64,000 nt of DNA from Dichetophora obliterata (lineage: Eukaryota; Arthropoda; Insecta; Diptera; Sciomyzidae), in NCBI GenBank assembly GCA_963920525.1, contig OY986436.1:88728470-88792469 (forward strand), given 5' to 3'. The position numbers were made by a program, and so were the translations under genes. The notes under the pieces were generated by a model, which ran no database searches, was not told the DNA's origin, and worked only from the letters and a program-made list of their open reading frames with translations. Below are positions 10,878 to 22,855 of this stretch, piece after piece. The first letter of the stretch is position 1; every line of letters starts with the position of its first letter.

Positions 10878-11990
10878 GAATTCTGATCTTTTGGGGTTAA
10901 ACTTAACTAATCCAATTAATCCAATATATGTGCAGGAAATGTATCCACATGTAGTGTGGGCCCTAATGTAAAATCATGCCACACTTACACACTATCCACA
11001 TTGTTAACTTCAATTGTGTTAAACTAAAAAATATAGTGCTTACAACACATATGCGGATATGTACAAATTGTATGTAATGCGCTTTCACATAATTTGAAGT
11101 AATAATTCAATAGTAAATAACAAACATAGCATTCATCAGTATTCAAATAGTACATTTCCTACTGCAGTGCAGATTTATTACTACTAAACCTAAAACATCA
11201 CGAAAATGCAACTGTTGTCCGGATTGTTTTCAGATTTGGGCCGTGAACATATTTTGTCCGTTGCTTGGAAATTTTTGGATGACCGAGACGCTCTCTCAAT
11301 TTCCACTTTTTTCTTTACCCGCGAAAACAACAACAAATTTGTCCGTGTCCGCTAAGTGTAACATGTGCCAAAGCAAAGAAATCGAAAACAACAGCTAACT
11401 GCTGGCAGTTGGTGCAATTCGTTTTGAAGCATTTCCTTCGGCTAACTTCGTAACCTTCTACGCAGTTAGCTGAAGCAAAATTATCTTTTATTTCTGACGT
11501 AGAACTACGTCTTACAGCGTGGTTTGTATGGGGGACATTTTCACAAATTTTTTCCAGCACATTGAAGTATGTTGTTGACACTTTGGGGTGTACCTTACAA
11601 CCTTTAATATCCGTCGTACAAGAAAAAAATATATGCCAAAATGTCAGTTGGAGTACGAATAAAACGAATATCTAATTTTGGGTTTTGACACTTCTTTAAT
11701 AAAGTCACAAAATAGCAAAATCTAAGAAGAAAAAATTAATATATTCGTATGAGAAAAGTTATACACACAAGCTGCTTCAGTAGCTGCTTATGCTGTTGTT
11801 ATTTTTGTTGTTATGGTTGTTGTTGTGTTTGTTTTTGTGGTTGTTGGTTTGGTTCGCAATCGTGTCGTTTGTTTTTGTGCTGCTTTTGTTGTTGTTATTA
11901 ATATGTATTTAAAATGTACATATTTATATACGCAACAGTTGCTTTTGTTTTTGTCGTTTGTTATTGGTTTTGTTTTTTTTCAGCAAGATA
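10878..11990. other. Spacer with simple-sequence tract, no recognised gene
   Basis: An 88-codon minus-strand frame at 11315-11581 has no recognisable motif and is probably chance. A small hairpin (gcttcggctaac-type sequence and its complement) lies near 11438-11477. Positions 11630-11720 are a diverged copy of 12779-12860, which lies inside MITE family D. The end of the stretch is a TTG-rich microsatellite. Confidence 0.4.
11793..11905. repeat. TTG-rich microsatellite
   Basis: Imperfect runs of gttgtt with tttttg variants. They give a spurious hydrophobic reading frame on the plus strand. Confidence 0.6.
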
Positions 11991-12039
11991 AATACAATAG
12001 AGAATACAGATGCGTGTAGCTACAGAGCCAGTATATTTT

Positions 12040-12736
12040 ACTACACACAGGTTTGCGCATGCGTTGTGCTTTGAAAATTCGATTCATTTTTAAATATCAT
12101 AATAAATTCACATTAATTATATCATGCATTATATTTTTTCTATATTTAAAATATATTTTGTTAAACATTTAAATTTTAAATTACTTTTTAAGTATACATA
12201 CATATGCTCCGTACTATAGGAAAAATAAATAATTCATACTTTTCCGAAACATTTGTTTATCCATTTAATAAACATAACTTTGAATTACATTTAAGTTTAA
12301 CCAACATAAAAAGGAACAAGATCAACAAATTCATCACTAAAAATATCAAACGAATTATTATACTAAACAAATTTGTTTTTAAATAATTTTTATTTATAAG
12401 ATGATGAAATGCTTTAAAATAGTTTTGGGAATTATTAAAAAAAACCGAATTTTCTCTATTTCTGTATAAAAAGGAATTCTACGTCTATACTTACGATACT
12501 ATCGAAACTGTATTTTTCGCATTTGCTTCTTACTTTCGCTTATTCCTTTTTCGTAGTCGTAGCGAAGCAATTAGATATGCAGTGAAAATAAGAGCAAATT
12601 CAAACATTGCTCCTAAGTCATAAATGTAGTTGTTGTGGCAGAGAGTTTCAACTGGGCTTCGTTCAGTTTCTAACGGCGTTGTTGAGACTTTAATGGACAA
12701 TATTGGGTCTTTAGTAACAAAAATTAAGATTTATGT
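12040..12736. other. AT-rich spacer, nothing recognised
   Basis: A 60-codon frame at 12204 is lysine/asparagine-rich AT translation. No inverted repeat or RNA gene was recognised. Confidence 0.4.
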
Positions 12737-13104
12737 AGCAAATTTCATTGGTCCTTCAGTATTCATTATACAAAGGTAAAATATATTCCAAAATATCAGT
12801 TATATTACGAATGAAACGAATAAATAGATTTGGATTTTGTCACTTCTAACAAAATAGTTCAAATAAAATAAAAAAACAAAAAATGATTTAAATGAATGAA
12901 TGTAATCACGTGAATGCAGTCAAAAATTTTAAATCATTGATTATGATTTTAGATTTCAAGTCCCAATGAAAATGAATGCAATCTCTTTTTCAAATCTTTG
13001 ATTGAGATTTGAAACTTTAAATCACAATCACGGATTTGAAAAAAATTAATGGAATCACTATACATATATGTATAATGAATACTGAAGGACCAATGAAATT
13101 TGCT
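12737..13104. mobile_element. MITE family D with 36-bp perfect inverted ends
   Basis: Positions 12737-12772 (beginning agcaaatttcattggtcctt) and 13069-13104 are perfect inverted repeats of 36 bp. The interior includes 12779-12860, shared with 11630-11720, and the palindromic motif set also seen at 9955-10120. There is no coding capacity. Perfect identity of the arms suggests recent insertion or conversion. Confidence 0.65.
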
Positions 13105-13124
13105 TAGGAACAGTGGGACGTTAA

Positions 13125-13345
13125 AAATACGTTTTTTGTTGATTTTTCGTTATTAATGTCATAATTTTATACATCCACAGCTATGCATGACGAAGTTTTA
13201 ATTATACTTGTATAGGAAGGTGCAATTATTTACGACAAACAACTTCCTATAATAATTGCTACAACGTTTTCTTACATTACGTCCCGTCACGATGACAGTT
13301 GACAACATTTCGTTACTTTAAATTACGTCTATTATAATTGGGCCT
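13125..13345 (+). mobile_element. Harbinger-type relic with decayed MADF start
   Basis: This is a diverged copy of 43195-43430. It keeps the right terminus (attataattgggcct) followed by TAA at 13346-13348, the usual PIF/Harbinger target triplet. It also keeps a small frame starting at ATG near 13182 that reads MHDEVLIILV then a stop. The left end is missing. Confidence 0.55.
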
Positions 13346-14006
13346 TAAGAGTGTCGGGAACACGTTTACAAGTCATTAGATGTAGAATCACAATCCTGTA
13401 TTGAATCTTATTAGAAAAGTTTTTAGTATAAAAATCTTATTGGAGCAGAACTTTTTTCTAGCCTTAGGGTCGTCATAAAATCCTTTTTAATACTTTCATT
13501 TTCCAAGGTTTCAGTGAATATTTAGTATATTGATGAATTTTAAGGCTGACAAAAGAAGTAGTCTTAACACCGATACAATAACTTTTAGAATTTTTGGAGC
13601 CAGATGCTGATATGTATAAATTAAATTGGAAATAATTTATAACCTCCGACAAACATTATGCCTCTGAAATTTTTAATAGCACCTTGGGGGGGTTTAGTTG
13701 CAATCCGGAGGTATTTTTAATGTTGTCAAGTAGCTTTTGATAATAACTCTTCAATTTACGACATTGATCAACTGGTCTTAAAAGTATCTAGTGATCGCGA
13801 CCTCGAGGTGCTATTATTCGTAAGTTATATTCCGCCAAATAGTCCATTGGATCTTTACAAAGTGTATCTCGATAATAGTAGAAGTCTCCTCAACAACCTA
13901 AAAAATCATCAGCATGTAGTGTTCGTGGGCGATTTCAACCTAGGTGACATTAAATGGAATCCTGTCTGTGACGAATACTACAACGAAATTGAGGTTAATT
14001 TGAGTA

Positions 14007-14633
14007 TAGGTTGTCCATTCGTTTGACTGCACCCGTAAATATGTAAACAAAAATATATTCTCTTTCATATATAAATGGCAACCAGGGTTTTGTGGTCTTC
14101 TATGAAAAAAGTTATGTTTCAGTGTTTTTTTGTGTATTTTTTTTAGCAGGATGAATTTTACCAGGAAAAAATAGTGTGCATTAGGTTTATAATAATTATT
14201 GCTTTGATAATTATTATTGAAAGTTGTTTTTAAATTTTGTTGTGAGCCATTTTTTTTTTCAATTAAAATATAAATCGCGGCTATTAAGTTGTAACTGTTA
14301 AAATAATAATGTCTTCAACGTGCGGTATTTGCAAAACAGTTTATTGTGGCGATAATATTCGAAAATATATGTGCCAGTGGATCCAATAAGCCATCAGCGG
14401 CGGGAATACATTTGCACAACAAAATATTGAAATTATCTTTTTAAAAACACACTAAAATTTTCTATCAAAACAAACAAGTAGTACAGAACGTAGTAAAAAA
14501 AGCAGAAATGAAATGTATCCTTGGGTGTATTTACTTTGATGGCACTAAAAACTTACTCTTTTGCTCTCCTCTTAAATTTTACGGGTGTATATCTTCATTC
14601 TTGTGAGTAAACGTCAAATGAATGGACAACCTG
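14007..14633. mobile_element. Tc1/mariner-like MITE inserted in the LINE
   Basis: The termini are TAGGTTGTCCATTCGTTTGA at the left and CAGGTTGTCCATTCATTTGA for the complemented right end. TA dinucleotides flank both (14005-14006 and 14634-14635), the signature of Tc1/mariner insertion. A second near-terminal match (cacccgtaaat and attttacgggtg) extends the symmetry. The interior has no transposase. LINE coding sequence lies on both sides. Confidence 0.65.
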
Positions 14634-14710
14634 TAGTGATTGAATCATGGTCAACATGATCTCGTTCAAATTTGCCACCTACCGAATGATTTAAACCGTA
14701 TTCTAAACAT

Positions 14711-14863
14711 GGGGCCCTACTCTGTATTGCAATGCGAAAAAAAATCGCAAAATAGCGTAATCGGTACTCCGTAATGCGATAACCACGATTTGCTATTTGA
14801 ATGCGCATCGCATTTCATTTTCGCAACGCATTGATTTACGCATCGCAATACTGAGTGGGCCCC
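14711..14863. mobile_element. GGGGCCC-ended MITE
   Basis: The ends GGGGCCCTACTCTGTATTGC (left) and GGGGCCCACTCAGTATTGCG (complement of right) are inverted repeats. The 153-bp body is almost entirely palindromic, with repeated cgcatcgca and ttgcgat motifs. Its terminal heptamer matches that of the larger foldback at 51998-52513. Confidence 0.55.
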
Positions 14864-15787
14864 TGGTCTTTATTGATAAAGATTTCCAAGTTTACCTGCA
14901 TGTACCACCGTGTCCACTTTTTAACGGTTCTCAACATCACATAGCCCTTCAAATTGATTTTTCTTTATACATTTTTCAAAACATGATAGTAATATCAAGG
15001 TTTTCAGAGACTATAATCGAGCAAATTATATCGGAATGAATGCTCACTTGACATCAGTTCCCTGGGACTCTCTTTTCATGGATATTGATCACCGGGGAAT
15101 GTACGACTTATTTTTTTTTAAATTTTTTACATTGTATTCAAAGTTTTATTTTTGTCAAACAATCTCATTGCAATAGAAACCCTCAATGGTTCAACAAGAG
15201 ATTGTAAAACTTCAAAAATAAAAAAACAAAGCTTTCAAACGTTTAAGAGAGAGATTAAGAGATTTAATGGTTGTTATGTGTTCATATAATGTATTCCGTC
15301 TTATTTTTAATCTAAAATTTTTATATGATTGTTGCTTTTAATTTTGTATAAATTCTTTAAAAATTTTATTATTGTCTTATGAATAGTTGTTATGATCTCG
15401 TTTAATGTATTTTATATTTTTCTCTGGGCTTTTAAAAGAGACTTAACTCTTATTTGCAAACACTATATGTTAAATAAATTAAAATTGAAATTGAAATTGA
15501 GATAATAATGTAGTGTTCTAATTACATACATACAAAAGAAGACATGATTACATACATTCAAATAAACATAACAAAATATACTTTGATTTACTTTATACAT
15601 ATTATATATATTAATAAAAAAATTGTTTTTTAAAAATGTCAATTAAAATTAATAAAAAAAGTTTGTTACAAAAATTATTATTCTAAAATATATTCTTGAT
15701 CTGGATTGATATTAAAAAAAATTTTCCTCAAATAAATATCAAATAAAAATTATATACAAAATAAAAAAGTATATAAAATCAATTCTA

Positions 15788-16915
15788 AGGTTTCTTCATT
15801 GACGGGTGAGCTGTTAGCCATCAAAAAAGCTGTGGATGTCATTATTGAGGACAACTATAAGAGATGTGTAATCTTCTCGGACAGTAAAAATGCATGTTTG
15901 CTTCTAAACGATCCTTCATCAGACAATTATTTAGTAAGAGACATCATGGACACCATTGCAGACAGTTTGGTTGAGAAAGTGATATTTATCTGGTCTCCAG
16001 CTCATGTAGGACTATTTTTTAATGAGCGGGCGGACTATTTTGCGAAGTTTGCTGCCACCCATGGTTGTGTAATTCCAGTCAAATTTACACTCAAAGAGGC
16101 GTGTTGCAGGATTTACAGCATCCTCAAGGAACAATGGAATGTATCGTTCAACGAGACTTCCAGAGAGAAAGGCACTCTGTTTTACAAGATTTTCAAGGGG
16201 CTACCTGCCAAGCACTGGTTTACTGGGACGGATTTTTCAACATATGAAATTAAGCTGATAAACAGACTTCTGGTTGGACACACTTATAATAAAGCTTATC
16301 TTTTTATGATAAAAGCAGAAGACTCTGATTTGTGTTCACTTTGCAATCTTAAAGAGGATGACAATCATTTGGTTTTTGTGTGCAACCGCTTTACAAATAT
16401 TCGCAATAAATACAGCTTTCATAGAATCTACAACAACTTGGAGGAGTTACTCATTGCGAGAAACATAAAGGATTACAGAAGCATCGTGAACTATATCCAG
16501 GAAGCTAAAATCGAAATATAAGCAATATATAAATCTCTTCTTTTGTGGCGACTTTCAATTTTATAACTCTGCTACATGTACTCATCTTTCAACAATTCTA
16601 TTAACATTTGCTACTTTTCTGCATTCAACAATTTCATTTTCATCATACTGAGCTCATCACTCAACATTCTGCTTTCAACATACATCACATCATCCATCTT
16701 GTTCTACTATCATCATTCAACATAATTGATCATTTACATTCAACATTTGGTTTACTGTCTTGTAATTGTCATATAATAACTTGCAAGATGAAGTTTATTT
16801 TTGTTTTTCTATATTCAAATAATTGGTGATGGCGTTATAATTCTTTGAATTGGCCAATAAAGCTCTAATCTCTTGTAAGAAGGCTAGAGTAACCTCAAAT
16901 TAAAAAAAAAATAAA
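15788..16915 (+). mobile_element. I-type LINE, 3' end with RNase H
   Basis: A 5'-truncated non-LTR element made up of the RNase H and C-terminal domain, a 3' UTR with repeated ttcaacat motifs, and an A-rich tail at about 16898-16915. Truncation at the 5' end, near 15788, is typical of incomplete target-primed insertion. The next element (gypsy-type) begins immediately after the tail, so this LINE may have landed in that element's 5' LTR. Confidence 0.7.
15799..16521 (+). pseudogene. LINE RNase H and C-terminal zinc-knuckle domain
   Basis: The 240-codon frame has no ATG at its start and opens at the truncation point. RNase H motifs are in order: GELLAIKKAVD (the conserved glutamate), FSDSKNA (aspartate) and WSPAHVGLFFNERADYFAK (histidine and final aspartate). 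The C-terminal part carries CSLCNLKEDDNHLVFVC, the cysteine/histidine motif that ends many I- and R1-type LINE polyproteins. The frame itself is intact, but everything upstream (endonuclease and RT) is missing, so no mobile protein is made. Confidence 0.75.
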
Positions 16916-17671
16916 AATAAAAAAGTATTTAATTACGCATGCAGAACCACAACTGGCGATCCTGCTATCGGTCAAAAAATTTTCAGTAAGTTTTTCACTC
17001 CATTTTCCAGGCGTTTTCCTCCTACACTTTGTCCTCGTCAGCGACACAGAGAGCCTAGACTAATACTGACAGTCACTATCCTACAGAAGAATTGCACTTT
17101 GAACAGTCTGGAAAATTGATACCATCAACACTGTTTCGATTGCCAGAACCAGTTAACAGTATTTTCAATACGAAGCTGTTTTAGTCACGTTGAATGCACC
17201 CAATCATTTATAACCACCTCATACACTACCACGTCAAGAAGTCACAATAAAAGCAGCAGCACATCGCAGCAGACACGGTCAATGCGCGCAACAAGAGTGT
17301 CTAAAACCGATTTCACCACACCAATAGCAGGAACAACAACGTCAACAACCAACAGCGCTCAGTTCACCAACTACAACTTCCACCTCAACAACGGCGCTAC
17401 AGCAACAATTTCACGTAGAACAGCGGCAGCGACGCTAATAGCAACAGCGACGCCAACAGCAGCAACACCAACAACAATTTTTAAATTTATGTATGTATTT
17501 ATTTTTTTTATTTTAGCTTATCACGAGGTAAGCTTCTCAAACGGTAGGAAAACGATTGGGACGCAGGAAACCAATCTACTTACACCGTAGGCACTCCACT
17601 GCACCTGGTTTACATGTAGATAGGAAACAAATAGAAAAAACAAATAGGAACACTTTTAATTTTTTTTTTAA

Positions 17672-18647
17672 ATGAGTATACAACATACACCCCCACACAT
17701 TACTCACCACGGAGAAGGTGATACATGCACACACTTAATAAATTTAGAGACAGATTTATTGACCAATCCTTTCAATACTTCAGCCAGTACTGAAAGTCAT
17801 GCGACGTCGGTCAAGATATCACAATTTTGGACCAGTTGTCCAAATGCATGGTTCGCACATGCAGAAATTCAGTTTCAATCGAAAGCGATTACGGTAGAGA
17901 AATCCAAGTACGAATATCTAGTGACAGCTCTTTCACAAGAAGTCATCGTCACAGTACTTGATTTTATTCAAAAACCAACTTTGACCAATCAGTACGAAGG
18001 TTTGAAAAAAGTCTTGATAGACACTCATTAAGCGAAAATAAACGATTCGACAAAATTTTGTTAGATACCGAGATGGGCGACCAAAAACCATATCAATTGT
18101 ATCGATCATTATTACTTCTAGCTGGTTCGACAGTAGATCATAATTTAGTATACAAACTGTGGTTTTTAGAAAATTACCTAAAAGTCAAAATATTACCCTT
18201 ACCGGAGCTAGCCATAACGAAATCGAAGACTAAATGAAACTAGCAGACAACCTATGGGAGGTTATAGCTGGGTCAAAGATTTCAACAATTGGAAAGAATT
18301 ATCCCTATAATTCCAACGAACTAGCGAAAATAACACAAATCTTTTCTGAAACAACTACAAAGATGCTTAAATGTTTCAATAGATTTTCACTAGAAGTTCA
18401 AGAAATTAAAAATGAACAACATAATCGCTCTCGATCAATTCACGAAATTTTGACTACAGAAGGTTCTCATCGCGTCGATCCAGAAAGACGTCACGCCAAC
18501 GACCGAACAATTGGGTTTGCAAATATTATTTTAAATTCGGTAGGGACGCTAGGAAATGTGAACAACCATGTTCATTCACCCAAAACAACCAACAACATAA
18601 TACACAAAATACAACAAACTAAAACACACCATCATTGCAACGGCTAA
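17672..18647 (+). pseudogene. Ty3/gypsy gag, frameshifted
   Basis: The first frame (17672-18031) contains ISQFWTSCPNAWFAHAEIQF and KYEYLVTALSQE, the N-terminal capsid pattern of insect gypsy gags lacking a retroviral-type p10 region. It breaks at 18031 and continues in another frame with KPYQLYRSLLLLAG and LVYKLWFLENYL, the capsid C-terminal part. A third frame (18234-18647) carries the end, with basic RSRSIHEIL. No zinc knuckle was seen. Confidence 0.7.
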
Positions 18648-18649
18648 TG

Positions 18650-21330
18650 ATGGTAATTCAATAACATTAACACGCCGTTTATTTATATTTGACAAAGACA
18701 ACCTTAATTTTTTTAATCGACAGTGGTGCCGAAGTTTCCGTACTGCCATTCTCTAAATTCAAAATTCATAAAAAATACTTATTTTTTTACCCCCTTACAA
18801 AATTAACCGTCAATGAAATTTCTAGATATTCCGAAACACAATTACCAAATTATTTTCACTTGACAATAAATACACACAGTTACTCGAACAATTCCCTTCA
18901 CTTTGCACAGAACCCGATTACACTACACCAATCAAACATAAAACAGTACACCTCATAGTTACAGAATTACAGTTACCATTTACACGACGTTTAGACTTAC
19001 CAAAATTAAAAATCGCAAAACAAGAATTCGATTTTCTAGTTAAGTCCGGAATTTGCGGACCGTCTGACTCAAAAACTTCCTCTCCACTCCACCTTGTAAG
19101 CAAACGTGAACCACTGGAGACCATGTGGTGACTACAGACGACTGAACGCTATCACTGTACCCGACCGTTACCCTTTACCCCATATACACGACTTTTCCAT
19201 CAACTTCCACAGCACATATATGATACCGATGGCTCATGACGACATTCACAAAGCAGCCATAACAACACCTTTCGGAATGTTCGAATTTCTCCGAAAGATT
19301 TATACACGAAGTTTTACATGGACTGGACTTTATTTTTGTTTATCTACGATATATTAATAGCTAGCGAGACTGAAACAGAACACATCAAACACTTAACACA
19401 AGTTTTCCGATAACTTTCAGAATACGGTTTAAACATTAAACCTAATAAATGCACACTCGGAGCGACAGATATAAATTTTCTCAATTATAACATTTTTAAA
19501 CAAGGTATCAGACCTTCAGAAGAACGTACACAATGCATACGAGACTATCCACAACCACAGACAGTAAAACAAATGCAAAAATTCATTGGTATGACAAATT
19601 ACTACCACAGATTTCCGAAACTCACACACATGCTAGGCCCAATTTATGACATGGTCACCGTAGCATCAAAAACAAAACACTTACTTTGGACTGACATTAC
19701 ATTAAATGCCTTCACAACACAACAATCAAAGACAGTTTTGCAACGCAAACGCTACTTAACCATGTTAATAGCAATGCAAAATTACCGATTGCTGTAGATG
19801 CATCAAACACCGCAGTCGGTGGTGTACTACAATATCAGTACAACAAGAGACTTGAACCTCTAGCATTCTTTTCGAAAAAGCTTACACAGTCAGAAACCAA
19901 ATAAAGTACAATTGATCGGGAATTACTCGCAATATACTTAACAATTAAACATTTCAAACATCATCTCGAAGGCAACAATTTCACAATATTTATAGATCAC
20001 AAACCGTTAACCAATGCACTTCACACAAAAACAGAACGTAGTCCAAGACAAACCAGACACCTAGAATACATTTCACAATTCACAAATGACATCAAACATA
20101 TTAAAGGTTCAGACAATGCAGTAGCAGACGCACTTTCACGAGCCGAAATTGACGCTTTCATACCTGCAGATATTAATTTTAAAACATTATATAAAGAACA
20201 AACTACAGATACAGAATTACAAGACATACTTAATAAAAGCATGTACAAATTAGAATATATACACATACCTTTACTAAATGTAAAAATCTAGTGCGAACAA
20301 ACAGATTCGAAAACAAGACCATACATTCCACTAACGTTACGGAAACAAATTTTTGAACACTTACACAATATCTCACATCCTGGAACACGTGGTTCACGAA
20401 GACTACTAACACAGAGATACTTCTTGTGACTAACAAATGGTCACAAGAATGTGTTGGATGTCAAAAATCAAAAATACATAGACACACTAAAACACTCCCA
20501 CATAAAATAAACATTACGGTCGCTTTGAACATGTTCATATTGACCTAGTAGGCCCATTACCAATATATAAAGTATATCCACTTAAAGATATCAGCCCAGA
20601 TATGATAGTAGACACACAACGTAGAGAATTTATATCACGGTTTGGCGTTCCTCTAGAAATTACGTCCGATCGAGGAGCTCAATTCACATCTAGTTCATTC
20701 AAAAACTTCATTAAAGATATCGGTACCAAACACATAACAACTTTGGCTTATCAGCCACAAGCTAATGGAATTATAGAGCGATTTCATCGCCAACTCAAAA
20801 ATTCTCTGAAAGCAAGCAATAATCAAACCAACTGGTACGCAGAGTTACCATTAATTATCTTAGGGCTCAGGTCGACAGTTAAGGAAGATACTAAAGCTTC
20901 ACCAGCAGAAATGGTTTCAGGTCAAACACTCAGGTTACCGAATCAATTAATAGTACAAGACAATCAAACTTTCAATCCCACTGAAACACTGGCAAAAGTC
21001 AAAGAAGTCGTGGAAACTAATCGAACACACATTCTACACAATTCCGAATTGCAACAATTTATTCCACAAGCACTTAAAACATGTAAATACGCTTTTATTC
21101 GCTAGGACGCAACACATCAAGATCTTAAAGAACCATACGAGGGACCTTTCAGAGTTCTGCACAGAACACCAAAATACTTTACCATGTTTAAAAATAATAG
21201 CACAAGCATAATTCACATTGACAGAATCAAACTAGCATTTGTGAACAGAGACACTACAGAGACACCATCACCAAAGAAAGTACACTTCAATTTTTCAGCA
21301 AACACAATCAAAACCTATGGGGAATATACT
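18650..21330 (+). pseudogene. Ty3/gypsy pol, multiply broken
   Basis: Protease is marked by FLIDSGAEVSVLPFS (about 18705). RT begins with [20 protein letters not shown] (about 19123). The region of the catalytic box reads FVYLRYI (about 19340), where an aspartate pair should stand, and sequence just upstream is deleted. RT continues to FIGMTNYYHRF (19585). RNase H has AVDASNTAVGGVL, IDRELLAIYL and ADALSRAE (19795-20145). Integrase keeps HIDLVGPLP (20537), SDRGAQF (20667) and GIIERFHR (20769). A deletion removes about 25 residues after the first catalytic aspartate. Stops occur throughout, for example after TQSETK near 19903. Confidence 0.8.
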
Positions 21331-21363
21331 TTAGCAGCAACTAGAACAGATGGCAACCCTTGA

Positions 21364-22139
21364 TAGACTTGATGGCGGTGATCTATAAATAGCCGCCTAC
21401 TGCTTTAAAATGTCATATGATTAGCAGCCATACAATTCAAAAGAATGAATTTCAAATCTGCGCACTCATATACTAGTTTAAACAGTGAGTTGATCACAGC
21501 TTAATCACTCAAAGACTACTGAAGAGGAATATGTAGCGATTTCCGAAACAGACTGTCTAGTCAGCTAATTGATTGACTCTATACAGAGAAAGTTTTTTCA
21601 ATTGAATTAATTTTTCTGTTCGGTCGTCACCTCTTTGCAGACAATGGCAAACATCAGAGAGTAAAAACTGTCATGTAAAAGCGTCTTGAGAACATAATCC
21701 GTTTGGAGTCCGCATAAAACACGGTAGGTCCAGTTCTCGATCACTTGTGATCAAACATTTAATAACAGGCACAACACAATTGATCAATAGAAGCTAGGTC
21801 AAAGTCCTTCCAAGGGCTGAAATGGCCAGTTTTTTCTTTTAGCAATATCTTATTTGTAGAAATGCCACGACTTCAAAATATTGCTTGGAAAATTTTTGAA
21901 ATTTAAGTTTCCAAGTTTAGTATTCTACATATTAAAGCAGGGCATACATTTTAGTATAATGAATATGCAAACAAATTTGAACACATATTTTACATAGTAC
22001 TGCATAACTTTTTTATTAAAATCGTTAAGTAGAAACAAAATCTGCTATATCAGAAAATGCCCTATAAACTAAAAAAATACAAATTTAAGATTCGTAAAAA
22101 AACTAAGCAATTTTTTTTCATTTATTTAATTCATTGATA
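21364..22139. other. Possible 3' LTR and flank of the gypsy element
   Basis: No coding sequence was seen. A TATA-like box (21383-21390) and a purine-rich run before tgtagcgatttcc (21531) would fit LTR sequence, but no second copy in the window confirms it. Confidence 0.35.
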
Positions 22140-22290
22140 TCTTAAAACAATGGACGCGTTCTGCAGACAAAACTGTTGCACAACTGTTGACTAAAAGTCT
22201 GCTGAACGAGCTGGTACATGCAGCATGTTCGGTGAGCGCTCGCCATTTTTGGTAGCGAACAATTTCAATGCTACGTGAACTCACTTATCA
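22140..22290. repeat. Relic of the MITE family found at 36837
   Basis: Shares gcagacaa, caactgttg, tggtacat and agcgaacaa...atgctac...tgaac in the same order as 36850-36980. The relic is diverged and truncated. It adjoins the next inverted-repeat element. Confidence 0.45.
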
Positions 22291-22334
22291 TAAATACAGC
22301 GGATTTTGTTTCTCAATTGAGTGAAAATTCAAAT

Positions 22335-22855
22335 TTAAAATTTTTTTTATTTATATGTATTAAGACCTTCCAAGTCCAAATCCGGAAAGCCACTCTCAAG
22401 TCGTTTAGAAGTTATAGGGGTTCAAAGTTGTAAAAATTGGCCTGAAAAACTAGTGATTGGCCTACAAAACTATTTAGTATGGGTATCAAAGAAAAGGTTA
22501 TGTTTTTACCTATTCAACGAGCCATGCATTTCTTTTGAAGATATAACAGTTTATATATATATTTCGTTAAAGGTTGACCCTCAGTGTGCATAAAATGTAA
22601 AATGCTATATTTTCAAAAGTAATGCATGGATTTTAAAAATAGATAGATAGCTCGTTTAAGATAGACAGCATAAACTTTATTTTAATCAAATAAAAAAATT
22701 TTGGAAAAAAAAAAAAATCACAAGGGTTTCAGGCCAATTTTTACAACGTTAGACCCTATAACTTCTAAATCACTTGAGAGCGGCCTGAAATTTTTCCGGA
22801 TTTGGACTTAGGTCTTAATACATGTAATTAAAAAAGTGTAAAATTTAAGTTGTCA
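22335..22855. mobile_element. MITE with inverted arms of about 120 bp
   Basis: The left arm (22335-22455) and right arm (22715-22855) are complementary over most of their length, including attaagacct, aagtccaaatccgga, ctctcaagt, tagaagttatagg and gttgtaaaaattggcctgaa. The central 260 bp is unrelated to the arms. There is no coding capacity and no clear target duplication. Confidence 0.6.

Larger units (their letters stand above)
13720..15275 (+). pseudogene. LINE endonuclease and linker, broken
   Basis: Codons near 13725-14006 give VSYIPPNSPLDLYKVYLD and HHVVFVGDFNL-like sequence (seen: HVVFVGDFNLGDIKW). That is the C-terminal half of an apurinic/apyrimidinic-type endonuclease domain, with the catalytic GDFN motif. 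After the insertions, LVFIDKDFQVYLH and HHIALQIDFSLY (14866-14970) continue the domain. A frame change leads to FRDYNRANYIGMNAHLTSV (15003-15055), the endonuclease-RT linker. NPQWFNKR (15180) marks the entry to the RT region, after which the sequence breaks off. RT motifs are deleted. Confidence 0.7.
13680..15505 (+). mobile_element. Jockey-like LINE fragment interrupted by two DNA elements
   Basis: A non-LTR retrotransposon fragment reads on the plus strand: endonuclease domain, linker to the RT region, a large internal deletion, then a 3' UTR ending in a repeated aaattga-type tail (15480-15503). Two unrelated DNA elements (14007-14633 and 14711-14863) have inserted into the coding part. The 5' end is truncated near 13680. 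Confidence 0.7.
16918..21363 (+). mobile_element. Ty3/gypsy-type LTR retrotransposon body, decayed
   Basis: The order is: possible primer-binding region around actggcgatcctgct (16949), a CA/CAG-rich leader to 17670, gag, protease, RT, RNase H, and integrase ending near 21330. There is no envelope gene. The 5' LTR is absent from the window apart from perhaps its last 30 bases. Sequence after 21363 contains a TATA-like tataaata at 21383 and a purine-rich gaagaggaata before tgtagcga (21531), which could be 3' LTR sequence. Without a second LTR this cannot be proved. Many stops, frameshifts and internal deletions make it non-functional. Confidence 0.8.

Noticed and set aside
11315..11581. 88-codon cysteine-rich frame on the minus strand
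   Set aside because: No recognisable zinc-finger spacing, splice context or repeat support. It was left as chance.
17282..17590. 102-codon threonine/alanine-rich frame
   Set aside because: It lies in the CA/CAG-rich leader of the gypsy element and ends in AT-rich hydrophobic sequence. It looks like simple-sequence translation.
16918..21363. Endogenous retrovirus (errantivirus-like) reading of the gypsy element
   Set aside because: No envelope frame follows integrase, and the gag type fits non-viral gypsy elements.
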